The translations under genes were made by a program, and so were the position numbers. Of a DNA stretch of 64,000 nt, positions 1 through 11,900 are shown in pieces; position 1 is the first letter of the stretch; every line of letters starts with the position of its first letter. The DNA is from Brachypodium distachyon (taxonomy: Eukaryota; Streptophyta; Magnoliopsida; Poales; Poaceae). The stretch is from positions 19,530,001 to 19,594,000 of the forward strand of contig NC_016133.3 of the NCBI RefSeq assembly GCF_000005505.3. The letters are read 5' to 3'. Below the pieces are notes generated by a model. It did no database searches. It had not been told where the DNA came from and was given only the letters and a program-made list of their open reading frames with translations.

Positions 1-720
1 TGCGGGTCTATAGAAGATGCTCAAAAGGTATTTGATGAGACTGACAGGAAGGATACAATCTCATGGAATGTTATCATTTCATGCTATGGCTATAGTGCTT
101 CTCCTCAGCAAGCTATCCAACGTTTCCATCAGATGCAAGATCAGGGCTACAGACCCAACCGTGTCACTTTCATTGCTCTCCTAGCAGCGTGCAGCCATGC
201 AGGCTTGTTAGATGAAGCATTGCACTACTTTGAGCAAATGGACAGAGCCTACAATATTGCTCCTGATGAAGCTCACCGTGCCTGCATTGTGGACTGTTTT
301 GGCAGGGCAGGTCAGCTCGAAAAGGCTTATGGTTTTATCATGGGAATGTCTATTGTACCAAATGCTTGTGTGTGGGGTGCATTACTTAGTAGTTGCAGGA
401 TACATGGAAATATTGACCTAGCAGAAATTTGTGCAGAAAAGCTCATTGAGTTGGACCCTCAGCATTCTGGTTACTGGATCCTGCTAAAAAATATTTATGC
501 GAAGGCCATGAGGTGGAATGATGTTACACAACTTCAAGCGGCTATGAAAGACAGGGGCATTAAGAAGTGCGCAGGTTATAGTTGGATTGAAGTTGGTGAC
601 AACGAGATCCACAGATTTCTTACTGGTGACCAGCTTCACAAACAATGTGACCACATATACGAAGTACTAGGTGGTTTAACTGAGCAGATGATAGATGAAG
701 GGTATGAACCTGGATCCTAG
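1..720 (+). CDS. PLS-class pentatricopeptide repeat protein, C-terminal part (5' end outside window)
   Basis: The reading frame is open from base 1 to the TAG at 718-720 (239 residues), so the gene begins upstream of the window. PPR motifs are visible: AQKVFDE then DTISWNVIISCYGY, and RPNRVTFIALLAACSHAGLL. They are followed by an E-type tail (VPNACVWGALLSSCRIHG, then AEKLIELDPQHSGYWILL, then KKCAGYSWIEVGDNEIHRF). By family knowledge such proteins bind organellar RNA and mostly act in C-to-U editing in mitochondria or plastids. No DYW domain follows; the protein stops shortly after the E region. Targeting cannot be judged because the N-terminus is missing. The tail of this gene is duplicated downstream at 1101-1545. 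I cannot assign an orthologue. Confidence 0.9.
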   Translation, partial: CGSIEDAQKVFDETDRKDTISWNVIISCYGYSASPQQAIQRFHQMQDQGYRPNRVTFIALLAACSHAGLLDEALHYFEQMDRAYNIAPDEAHRACIVDCFGRAGQLEKAYGFIMGMSIVPNACVWGALLSSCRIHGNIDLAEICAEKLIELDPQHSGYWILLKNIYAKAMRWNDVTQLQAAMKDRGIKKCAGYSWIEVGDNEIHRFLTGDQLHKQCDHIYEVLGGLTEQMIDEGYEPGS

Positions 721-1100
721 GACAGGCAACACTTTGTCAGCACAGCATTGTTATGTTGAGAAACTTCAATTCAAAAGAACCATGCTTGATACATTAAGAC
801 CGTAATATTTAAAGTGATCATTATATGTTGCAGCAAAGATCAACTGGGCCTTTGTTCAACAACATTTGAAGCCAGAAGTATATTTTTTTTTCTGGCATGC
901 TGTTGTGAACATTGCGCAGCAGAAAAGGCTATAGAAGTTGTTAAATTGAGGCAATTGGACATAAGGTTGCGCATCACAGGAAGATCTGGGAATTGATCGT
1001 TTCTCCGGTGCTTGGGAGGTACCACAAGGTACTGGTACCTCCCCTGTTATCCACCGTTGATTACACCACCTCGTCTGGGAATTTGTACAAAGAAGACTGT

Positions 1101-1545
1101 TGAGCTTGACCCCCAGCATTCCGGTTACTTGATTCTGGTAAACATATTATGCGAAAGCCATGAGGTGGAATGATGTTGTACAACTTTGAGCAGATATGAA
1201 AGACAGGGCATAAAGAACTGTCCAGGTTACAGTTGGATCAAAGTTTGTAACAATGAGCTCCACAAATTTCTTTATGGTGACCTGCTTCACAAATAATGCA
1301 TGTATGCAACCACACACATATACGAAGTACTCCGTACTAGGTTTGGTTTAACTGAGCAGCTGTTAGATGAAGGGTATGAACCTGGATCCTAGGACAGGGA
1401 ATTCTTTGACGATACAGAAATAAGGCGTGTGGTTGATGTGAATAATGGAACGGCAGAAAAGGCAACAGAAGCTGTTGAATTGCAGCTATTAGACATAAGT
1501 TGAGCATCAAAGGAAGATCTGACAATTGAATCATTTGTCGCTTGG
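1101..1545 (+). pseudogene. Degenerate tandem copy of the PPR gene tail and 3' flank
   Basis: From about 1101 the sequence repeats the coding tail at 447-730 with an offset of 654-672 bases: the LDPQHSG-coding stretch, the GCCATGAGGTGGAATGATGT stretch, and the end GAAGGGTATGAACCTGGATC with its TAG. Indels and an in-frame TAA after the HK codons break the frame. The 3' flank is copied too: 1453-1545 resembles 917-1000 (AGAAAAGGC, then GACATAAG, then AGGAAGATCTG). This is an old partial tandem duplication with no coding potential left. Confidence 0.8.
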
Positions 1546-2209
1546 ACCAGAACTGCAGTTCAGAGTTGCCCGCCCAGTTGAAATGTCGAGCTACATTCTC
1601 GCCCAAAAAAATGTCGAGCTATAGTCATTTTACTGTACTGCCTTAAGATAGCACATTGCTTTAAGTATTACAGAACAGAGCGCGATCATGGTTGGATACC
1701 AATTAATCGTTGTCAGGCTTAGCATCAATGCCTTCCTTCTATTTTTGTTTTCTTCAAGGAACGACTAGCACTCCAAGGATCCCATTCAACAGAGGGCATG
1801 TGTTTTTTTTTCTTTTTTGGAACAATAGAGGACATATATTCTGATATCCACAATATTCATTGTACCTGCCTAAAATGATTGTGTGCCAAAGTTTAGCACG
1901 GGGGGGGGGGGGGGGGGGGGGGGAACCAAACATGCCATCATTCATTGAATGTCTGAACCAGAGATATATTACTATATAGCATAAAATAGCACGTCAGAGG
2001 AAAAAGAACTTGAAACTGGTGGCCATAGATTTATCCATCACCTATATAGTGAGATTTTATCGTCTGAGATATAAATTTACACATCCAGAACAAAATTTAA
2101 GCTCAAGATTTGCTCGTTGGATGACCAAAGGCACAGCAGCGTCTTAGCCCCAGCTGGGTAAGACACATGCTGTCATGCCAAGGGAACACAGTGAAAAGTT
2201 GGCGCTGTC
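1546..2209. other. Intergenic stretch between PPR tail copy and CUE-like gene
   Basis: No gene is seen. It holds a 24-base G homopolymer (1900-1923) and, next to 2210, the probable 3' UTR of the minus-strand CUE-like gene. Confidence 0.6.
1900..1923. repeat. G24 homopolymer
   Basis: An uninterrupted run of 24 G on the + strand. A run this long is rare in plant DNA, can form G-quadruplexes and is prone to length error in sequencing and assembly. Confidence 0.95.
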
Positions 2210-5200
2210 TCAGTAAACATCCGGATGGTGGCGCCCTGGGATCGAGCTGCTCTGCTGAGCTTGCCTAAGGTGCATGCTCAATGCATAGTTATTTACCTGC
2301 AAAACCATTATAAATACAAGCATCAGTCATGACTCTTGATTAGTAATTTTTTTTAATAACTTTCCATGAGGTCAGTAAAGAGCATCAGTCTTGACTCGTA
2401 CTTCTTCTTGTTTACTTAGTATGCACGAGATGACCGACAAATGCTAAGAACATTTACCAAAAATCATGAAATAGGCCACAACGATTATCTAGGTGTACCA
2501 GGTTTAGTTTCAAACATCACGAGTTTGCATGATCTTCACGAGCATACGCAGTATTACTTAATCATATTTTTTGCGTATATATAATTTACATTATGCTCAA
2601 ATTGGTGCAACTTATGACATGCACAATTCAACTTCAAGTCAAGGTTTACTTGGAAATTTGTGTGTGTTATGTGTCACTGTAAAAACTAACAACTCAAATC
2701 CGTAAACTATGTCTACTATTCCTGTCCCAGCAACCTGGGATAAGTTTAAGACATTTCAAGTCCGGTGTGCGTGTACAAGGCTTTTGTCCAATAAGTAAGA
2801 CACTGATTAATCAATTAATGCACGAAACAACAGATCATTTATTATTGCATCATCCTAACACAATCTGCAAATACAATGAACATCACTTCACTCTTTGTGA
2901 CCAATAAAGGAACTGAAATGTAACAACGGAAAAAAAGGGGTAGGCAAATCATCCAAACCTCAAGTGTTCTAATTCGTTCTTGGTACTGAGCAATATGCTG
3001 CTTCATTTGCTGTAGCTCTTGATTCTTCTCATCGTAATCCTTTTGCCGCTCATGCTGTTTTGTGAATAATTTCCTCAGGATGGTGTTTTCTTTTATAAGT
3101 GATTCCAGTTGCACCTTAAGCGCTATATTTTCCTGTTCCACAGACACGTCATCTCAGGGAGACATACAGATAAATGTATATTCCTCAAAGTTTATTAAAT
3201 ATGCATTTGTCATTTCAGCCTATAACCGAGACCAGATCAACAGGCTAAAATACACTATGATAGCTAGATTTACAACATGAATTGGCAGTCATGGAGGACC
3301 CGCAAGAGAAGATTCTAAATACCTTCTGAATTTCATGTGGTGCTTGTGCATTGCTGCGAGCTATCACATCCTTCTGGAAAGCTTCCAGCGCTCTAGCAGC
3401 ACGAACCCTTGCCTCATCAATGTTACCAGCAGTTGCCATCTGATTTGTAAAATACTCAACCCATCCTGAACCATCTGACATAAGGTTTGCAGAAGAAGGG
3501 GCACATTCCGAAGGTGCAGTAACCCTGTCACCATCTGAAAGTCCTGCAAACCAGATACAAGTTACACAATCCCATGGTGATGCACTTAAGTGAAAAATGG
3601 ACATCAGGAGAGGTAAAACATACACTGAAACAAAATACAATAAACTACAAGCATACTTGGGGTAAACTTGGGAAAAAAACAGTGTGGATGTACTTATATA
3701 GACAATAGCAAGTATAATATCATTGCACAGTTAATCCTCACAGCACATCAGCACTTGTGTAAATTACTATAGGGTAAAAGGCACCAGGAAACATGTTTTT
3801 TCCTTGTCAAAGAGATAACCACGACTTTGTGTAAGATAAAATTAATATTCTCGGAGCTATATACTAATAATGTACTCCCTCCGTTTTTTTACGTTAAGCG
3901 CATGAAATTTTCTTCGTATTTTCAAAATATAAGGCGCACAAACACTGCACCGGCCCAAGCGAGCCAACCTTTGCATGCCAACGGAAAAATCGGCAGCCAG
4001 CCGTTGCGTGAGCAGAGAAAAAAAAGGCAGTTTCCTTTTCTGCACGTATGCATGCAGGGAACAAGCAGTTGCTCTCTGGTTGATAAGCATCGAGTCAAAA
4101 CGATCACTGACTGCGTTAATTTTCATGCAAAAGTATACACGCCCTATAAAGAAAAACGGAGGGAGTACGATAACATGAAAACCATATCCATATGTATGCA
4201 GATGGAATCTATGAAAGGTCGTAAGAGCAGTACATGCGTAGATTATCAGCCTCGGTGATTATTCCGATAGCACAAATAAGACTGCACTGAATTAAAAAAT
4301 ACTAAGAGAGCAATATAATGCAACATAGCCTGATAGATATTGTCATAGTGCTGACATTCTTCATATCTATACAAAGCCATGAGGATTACGTACAGCTTAT
4401 TAAGTGTTCCGAAAGACAAGATCTGGTGTCAATCTGTGTCATGTGAAGAGAAACTTTGATATTGGAGAATTTATTTAGAGGACTAGTAAAATATATCAAA
4501 CACAGTTGACAAAACACACAAGGGAGTTAATATCTTGCCTTGAACTGACGCCTGAACCTCATTAATTATTTGATTGGGACGTTCACATGCATGGTCTCCA
4601 ATATTTTCCACGGGATCCAATTGTAGATTAAGCAGACTCTTAATTGCTGAATCCAAATCATTTCCAGATTCTTCTAGAGCCTTTTCAATAAACTGAAAGC
4701 AAGAATAATTTGTATTAGAGATATTTTATTGAGAGAAAATTTACTTGCACCTGAACTTTCTGCACAAATGTCACATACAACAGAGCTATTTGTAAAGCAA
4801 TCACATGTTTTTCCAGATAAGAGCTCACATAACACAAGGAAGTCATGCACCCATTACTCCAAGTTCTCGCCTAACCATAAGAGACAAAAATCCGCTTTTC
4901 TTGGACCAGAATCAAAAGTTGACACATCTTGTCATCCATTTCCACAGAAACATCCTCAAATTTGGAACAAGGTTCCAAGGAAGCTTAGAATTTAGCGAGA
5001 GTTTTTTGCGGGTGTTCAGCTCATTTGTATGCACCTTAAAGGTGACAGCCTGACAGGTATGACTAAACAAAACTACCAGATTTTCATTTCCAGACAGTCG
5101 CACGTGTTAAAATTATTTGTGAGCACGATAAAGCTAAGAATTATAAACAGACAAAATTATCATTTAGCATACAATTCAATTACAAGTGAACACATGATCT

Positions 5201-5897
5201 TATTCTTTGGCGTGCAATCAACATATAAAATTGACCCACATCCAAAACTCGTTCGCTGAGTGAACACTCAAAACAATGGGTTCAGGCTCTTCAATTCCAA
5301 TCGGGTGGAACTAAATTCGTACATGTTTAAACTTCCTCACACCAAAAATTGTTCAGTGCCGCCACCATACCTAACCCAAAGTTGTACGATGAATCCAGCA
5401 CATATCCTTCCCATCTCAAACGCAAACAACCTAAATAATTAAAGTTAGGCGAATTTCACATAACTGCCACTTCTATGACCTATTCCATTGCTTCCTGCCC
5501 CTACTTTGGGCTAACATGAATAACACATCTTTAAAAATTGCTTCAGTCTATATTCAAGTTACGAAAGAGAGAGAGAAAGAAAGAGGGAAAATGAGAGACA
5601 GTTTCTTAGGGAGTTCACCTGTATGCTCATGGCTGGGAAGCGCGCGGAGAGGTCAGCGACGAGGGCGGGGTCGGCGGCGGCGCGCGGCCAGGCGGGCAGT
5701 GGCCCGGAAGCGGAGCCAAAGAAGCGGGCGCGCTTGGCGGCGGGAGGGGACCCTGAGCCGTTGGAGAGCTCCTCGAAGATGGAAGAAGCCCGCTTGCCGC
5801 ACACTACTGCGGACATGTTGATGGCCGGAGCGCCGCCGGCGCCGCCGGCGCCACCACCTTCGGAGGTGGGCGCGTTAGGATCCCGAGAGTCGGCCAC
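2210..5897 (-). CDS. CUE-domain-like (ubiquitin system component Cue-type) protein
   Basis: There are five exons on the minus strand: 5619-5897, 4539-4692, 3323-3543, 2959-3132 and 2210-2296. Phases are consistent and give 304 residues. Exon 1 ends and exon 2 begins within a CUE/UBA-like helical segment (VADLSARFPAMSIQ joined to FIEKALEESGNDLDSAIKSL). Residues about 218-280 form a coiled coil rich in Lys, Gln and Glu. The last exon gives the conserved-looking end NNYALSMHLRQAQQ...IPGRHHPDVY. The arrangement matches plant proteins annotated as 'ubiquitin system component Cue' (for example At5g32440, from memory), which would bind ubiquitin; their role is poorly known. Intron 2 has a GC donor (AAG|GCAAGA, 4537-4538), and only this site keeps the frame. 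The start is taken at 5897; an in-frame Met at 5816 (MSAVVCGKRASSIFEEL) is the better-conserved start and may be the real one. A MITE lies in intron 2. Confidence 0.85.
3873..4167. mobile_element. Stowaway-like MITE in intron 2 of the CUE-like gene
   Basis: The left end TACTCCCTCCGTTTTTTTAC and the right end AAAAACGGAGGGAGTA are inverted repeats bounded by TA, as in Stowaway (Tc1/mariner-derived) MITEs of grasses. It is about 295 bp and has no transposase. Confidence 0.85.
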
Positions 5898-6285
5898 GGT
5901 TAGGGTTGGGCCTTTGCGGCGGAGGCGCGGGGGGTGGGTGTTTGGGATCGGCGGAGGAAGCAGACGGACGGATGAGCCGGGCGTCTTTGGCTACCTAAAA
6001 ATGAAATGGAGGGGAGATAGAAAAGGGAAGATGGAAAAGAGACGTTGTGGGTTTTCTTTTGGGTCTTTAGGCTTTGCGTTGCGGGTGGAGTGCTTTATAG
6101 GTTTTCATGAGATGGGGTTTTTAGCAAAATGCAAAATTTCAGGGTAACATAACGATAAATCTGCGTACCTGGTGAAATTATCATCTTTGCTGTGGCGTCC
6201 TCGTACCGGTAAATTGTTTAATTTTAAAAAAAATTATGCAAAATTTTTACAGTGTGTCCGTGTCTCCATACGTTTGCCGCGTAGT

Positions 6286-6324
6286 GAGATAGATGGGCAA
6301 GTTTGTGAGATAGATGGGCAAGTT
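6286..6324. repeat. 21-bp tandem repeat, about two copies
   Basis: GAGATAGATGGGCAAGTTT occurs twice with a period of 21 bases. Confidence 0.85.
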
Positions 6325-7249
6325 TTTCATGGTGTTGATGGTGAGCTTGCCTACCACGTCGTGAGGTCAAATGGAAATACGTACGATGATTCTAATATTG
6401 TTCCTCAAATGGAAAGACGATGATTCTAATCTTGCTCCATTCACCTCCTCTCTTTTCGAACTGTTTTCTTTCGCTTATATGTACTTTGTATGTGCATGCA
6501 ACTAGTAAGTTACTCGAGGGTCATTATGAAAAAAACATGCTACGGACAAAAACCGTTCAATTGCACTCCGAACATGTGCGAGCCTAACAATATTATAATC
6601 ACAACAATGAGGATGCATTTGTCAACAACAAGGTTTTTGAGTTGCCATGTCGAGTCAAGTCATCCACTTACGGCCGATCTGACTAAACGTAAGTGCATCT
6701 TGCCATGTTGGCGGATAGGCCACCAAGTGTGGACGGAAGACGCTCCGACAACTACTGCATAGGTTAATTCTCCAGCTGGCTGTGCTTCACTCTGCTATGA
6801 TTCTTCCAACTTGAGACTAACACGGTGGGTACGGTTATGATCCCGCGAGATGAGGAAACAACATGTAACTTTCTTGGCGTGTCGGAAATCGGAAGCTTTG
6901 GACATGTCGGGAGCCACTGGAGGCCGATGGTGGTCGAGCTCCATTGCGTTGCGGCTCTCTCCATGCTTAGCTCCAAAGCAATGGATAGTCCCTCATATGT
7001 GTTCCTGATATAGGAGGTTTGGCGCACGATAGATGATGGAAGGGCATTCAAGTTTGAAAAGATCACACAATCTCATAGCATTGCTAGCCACACTCTTGCC
7101 AATGTTGCTAGGACAGATTTGTGAATAGTTGTTTGGCCAGGGTTGGGCCCTAATAAGCTGTTGGCCGTGCTAAATAAGGAGTGTAATTACATTGTTGTTT
7201 GAGTAATATAACACTTTTTCCTATAGAAAAAACATCCCTTCAGAGACTA

Positions 7250-7905
7250 GCTAGATGACTCCTCATACCAGTCTTTGATTAGCCTAGACTAGTCGATCAA
7301 GTCGACTTGACTACTCTAACTATTTATGAGAGTTGCAGAAGGTATGTAGCGACATATTCAAGCTTGTTTAGTGCATCAGGAAAGTAGGAATATGTTTGAC
7401 AGTGATTGTACCTTGTACCCTTGTGTAGTTTACTAGTTTGCAACAGGATTATGAGTGATTTCTAGATTGGAGCATGAGAAGTTGAGATTTGAACAAGGAG
7501 TCCTAGACAGAGTGAGAAGCGAAGCAAAAAAGATTAGAGGGGGCTGACCTGGTGGCTCTTGGTGTGAGCGTCGGCGACTGAGGCGAGGTGGAGGAATTTG
7601 GGCGGTGGCAGAAGAAGATTGCAAAGGTGGAGGAGTTAGAGGCGGAGGATGCAGCCTCAACGACTTGGAGGCCTTGTCTAGGGGCGGTGGCAACGTTGTG
7701 CCATGTCTTCCTGCCAATTCCTGCCCTTTCCCTCCTCTTTTTTGGTGATCCCGCTTGATTTACTCTCTACAACGAGCTAGACATCCCTTCGACTAGTTGG
7801 AGCACGTTTCCAGCGAGTCTTTGAGTTGAGTTGCCGACACAAGTCTCCCTGCGGTACAGACTCGGAGACTAGTCGCCGATTAGTTGGCGACTCAAAAACC
7901 TTGGT
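7250..7905. mobile_element. Possible nonautonomous transposon remnant with CGACTAGTCG-rich ends
   Basis: The left end (about 7267-7320: ACCAGTCTTTGATTAGCC, then GACTAGTCGA) resembles the reverse complement of the right end (about 7862-7905: GACTAGTCGCCGATTAGTTG, then CAAAAACCTTGGT). The interior is partly GC-rich with a proline-rich minus-strand open frame of no clear family. The inverted similarity is imperfect, so the class is unknown and confidence is low. Confidence 0.35.
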
Positions 7906-8955
7906 CAACAATCTCAAAGATGTATTTCCATCCTTTTTATTTATTTGTTGAACCGTTCACTACATCCAGAAAATAGACCCCATAAGCACTATTAACCACA
8001 AGTTTCATGAAAGGGAATCGTGTACCTCTGTTTGGGTTTGGATGTTTCATGACAAATTAGTTAAGAAACTAATGTTTAATTATAGTGTTTCAGATGCATT
8101 GTCCCATGGGACTTTGATTTAACCAACTTTAGTGATCCTTAAAATTGTTGTTTGCTCAACTTATAAATAAAATGTTTTGTCTTGTCTCGTTTGAGTCCAA
8201 GTTTGATGCCATAAGTTTTCCCTCATGCGAGTTCAAACTCGTTTGAAACAGTTTTGTCGTGTACCATACGCCAATAGTCCAATTTCCATTTGCCAAACAC
8301 AGAGAAGCAAGATAAGTCAAAATTTTGAAATAAAACTATTGAGGATAAGTAGAGAACAAACTACATGTAGAAGATCAGAACATGGTTGAGGATGAGAACT
8401 TGCCTACAACCTCTCACACATGTGTTTGTGCTTGCCTGTGTGCTTCTTAAGGAGGACAGAGTCAGCCACTAAGTTGCCGCTAGCACCAAGCCGATGTCGC
8501 AGTTGTTATAGGTTTATGGTTCTCAAGAGGACCGTGATGGCTACATGGACAGGAGATGATGCGGACCACGAGCACGAGTTTGAGGTGTGATTTTGGGCCT
8601 CACGTGTGCTAATGGGCTGAATTTTTTTTGCCAATCTACAAATTTTGTTTAGTCCGGTTTTCATCTACTGCCATTAAAAGCCTTTAGCAGCGCCGTTATT
8701 TGCTGTATCATTGAATGCTAAAGGGCTAATTGAATTTTTTCTGAAACTTAATATTTTTACACGGAGGATGATATAAATTTATACTTATTTAGATTTATAA
8801 CAAAGAAACCATTCTTCTTTCCTTTTTTTCCACGTTCATCCCCAACGCGTGTCCAAACCCTAGCTGCTACGGGTCACCCTCTCTCCAGCCCTCCCAGACC
8901 CAGTACACCTCCACTACCTACCTCCTCCCAGATTTGGGTTATTCCTATCCGGCGT

Positions 8956-11900
8956 ATGGATCCACCTCCTCCTCCCCCTGCCGCGGCGGCAGGGACGGCC
9001 AAGGAAACGAAGGAGCCGTTGCCGCCGCCGCAAGCAGAAGAGGATGGGCTGATGTCTCTGACGGCCGCGATGGCGAGGGAGGCGGCTGTCCACTTCCAAA
9101 GCCGCCGCTACGGCGAGTGCGTCGAGGTGCTACGACAGATCTGGAGCAAGAAGTCCGGCGACCCTAAGGTAGGGCGAAGTCTCCGTAGCTCTGGTCACGG
9201 GGATTTCTTGATTCTGAACTGCAAAGCTTAGCTCAGTCGTGCTGAATTTTGTGCGTCGCGCCGTCGCGTTGGTTGCATGGGGAATAGGAAATTTACGCTT
9301 CTGTTTGGGCACTGATGTTTGGGTGACTTGGAGTGGGTGTACTAGCTCAAATTCGAGTTTGATTTGTATCTGTATAGAATGATGTGCCATGAGGACATGC
9401 ATGTGCGTGCTAGATGGTTTTTGTTATTCAAGGTCTCATAACCTCGTCAGAGAGCCTGCGAGTTTCTGGTTGGATACGCTGCCCGTTTAAAGTTAGGTTA
9501 GTTTGCCAGATTCTAATTCAAGTGATCTGCTCTGTATCTGTAGCAGCGTTACAAATGACTGTTACTAGGCAGTTGTTACAGTGCCTTTTGAGTAACACCC
9601 TGAAGGTTTGTGGTAAGCTTGTACTTGGCTGAATTGTTTGTTGTGACATTGACCATAGGTCCACTAACGTCAAACTTTATTTAGAAAAATTGAATCAGTT
9701 ATTCAGTTTGTTAGATGCCTCCATTATACCACATCAGTGTCTGTGAGATCTTAATGGGCTTTTGTTGTACAACAACTACATATAAGGGACTACCACTGTT
9801 CTACCCAGCTATTGAAATTGCGCTGAGCTGCTCATGCTGTCTGAAAGCTCACCCCTCGAGAGACGTACATCGCAGATTTACTAACTATGTGTCTGCTTGA
9901 TGAATATACTTTCCATCAACTTACTTTTTTTGTTGGCAAGTAAATCAAAGCTATAGAAAGTTTTGAGGAAAGACATTCTATGATTGTTCGATCTTAAGAG
10001 GACATGTCTAGTTAATTACCAAAAGTCATGCATTTAGCTACTTCACGGCAGCAAGCCGTTCATGATTATATGTATTATGGAGCATAGACAGGCATAGATG
10101 ATTTCTAAATTGTGGAAAGTATCATTGTAAGATTAAAGAACTCAACAATGCCCTATTATTAGATATTGACCACTGAACATGTGATTTTTAAAATAAACTA
10201 CATATTTACACTAGGGAGTATATTAACCATATGTGTATCACTGAACAAACGAGTATCTGTTTAGCAGTGAAGTAGGTTGAGGACTGCAAAGTATAGTTGT
10301 GGCAGAGTTAATCAGGTGGAGATGGATGGTGCATGGTGGAGTATATGTGCTGGGGAAGTTATGAGGGATGCATGTTGTGTGATGAAGGTCTGATGTGTTG
10401 TCAGAAAATAAAAATACAGCGAGTCTAAGACCGTTCATGGTCAAGTGAAAGACATTGCATAGGATGAACATTTTGCATAGTTGAGTTTCTTTTTGTCAAT
10501 TCCTTGTGAAACAATTTAATGATCTGAAAGAAAAAGTATTATGATATGCTTAGTAGTTTGTGCTTTTTGAACATTGTTTGCAGCTTGCACTTTTATGATC
10601 CACCTAGGATATATGATTGGATTTAATCTAAGTAAAACTAGGATGCACGACAATAGCTTAGATCGAAAATTTGGATATAAGTTGAATTAATGTTTATATT
10701 TTTTCTGCACAGATCTAAATTTGCCTTTTACCTCTTCTGTCTTACTTAATTTCATGTACTGCATAGTTAAAATCCAGGAGGAGCATTAGGAAGTGCTTGG
10801 AAGTTAAGATTATTTGTAATTGTGTTTGTAATTTTATTATCAGTTTGTTTTTTTAGTCTATCATGTACTCCCTCCGTTCTATAATTCTTGTCTCAAATTT
10901 GCCCCAAAATAGATGTATCTATTCCTAAAAAGTGTCTAGGTACATGTAAGATTTCGACAAGAATTATGGAATGGAGGGAGTACCCTTGGTGTGCTTGTAT
11001 GTGCTGTGTATATAAAAGATTATCTATGTCTGTATCTTGACAAATTTTTACCATAAACAATTTCTGCTGGAAAAGTTTATCCAAAGTGATGACAAGTTCT
11101 CCTTACAAGGCAGTTTAAAGATGCCATAGAGTTGATTAATATGCCTAGTTATTAGCTGTGGAAAAATAAAAAGAATGTTGGCCTGGGAATATTGGAGATA
11201 TGCTATTTTTGCTCATGAAAAAAAATCTTTGAAAAAAGCTGTACTTTTGTCCTGAAGCTTGTGTCTGAAGTTTAGATTTTTCATTTTTTTTTCAGCTACC
11301 TTAGAATCAATCACCAGATCTGTAGAACTGTAGGATAGAACTTTGTTGTTTTCTAATGCTTGCACATTTTTATCAGTTGATGAAAAACATAAATTGCTCA
11401 TAAGCCTTTGGTTTGAGTCAATCTCAGATTATAGTTTATGGCCTATAGATACTAGGAAAGTATGCTGTAAAATTCTAATATGCTCATCTGTTTCCGTTTT
11501 ATTGCATCACTTGACAAACTTCAATTTCAGGTCCTTCACAATATGGCCATCACAGAATCTTTCTTGGACGGTTGCTCTGATCCAAATAAATTGCTTGAAA
11601 TCCTTGACAAGGCTAAGGTAGGTTCTTTATTTCATTGTTTATTCACTACATGGCCTATTGACCTGTTATATGCTTCTTTGGTTGTTCCACGTGAATGCTG
11701 TTTTATGTGTTAAGCCAAAATACACCAAAACCAAACAGTGGGAAAAAAGAAAGCTACGGAATCCTAAAAAACTGAAAGAGCAAAACCTGTACAGCTATCC
11801 TATGTTGACCCTATGTAGTTGTCCCACACATTATTTGTTTGAATGTGGGATACTGCAGAGGTGAATTTGAAATGTTATGTTATTGATGGAATGATATAAT

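Larger units (their letters stand above)
5898..8955. other. Intergenic region between the divergent CUE-like gene and CNOT10
   Basis: It contains the upstream regions of two divergent genes, a short 21-bp tandem repeat near 6286, a possible nonautonomous transposon remnant at about 7250-7905, and otherwise AT-rich sequence. No convincing gene was found; the open frames here are short and show no recognisable motif. Confidence 0.6.

Noticed and set aside
1754..1945. Proline-run protein on the minus strand
   Set aside because: It comes from translating the G24 homopolymer.
3827..4258. 143-codon frame over the intron MITE
   Set aside because: Most of it is MITE sequence, and splice phases of the CUE-like gene skip it.
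5619..6147. Plus-strand 174-codon frame over the CUE-like gene's first exon
   Set aside because: Antisense shadow. The minus frame has consistent splicing and the recognisable protein.
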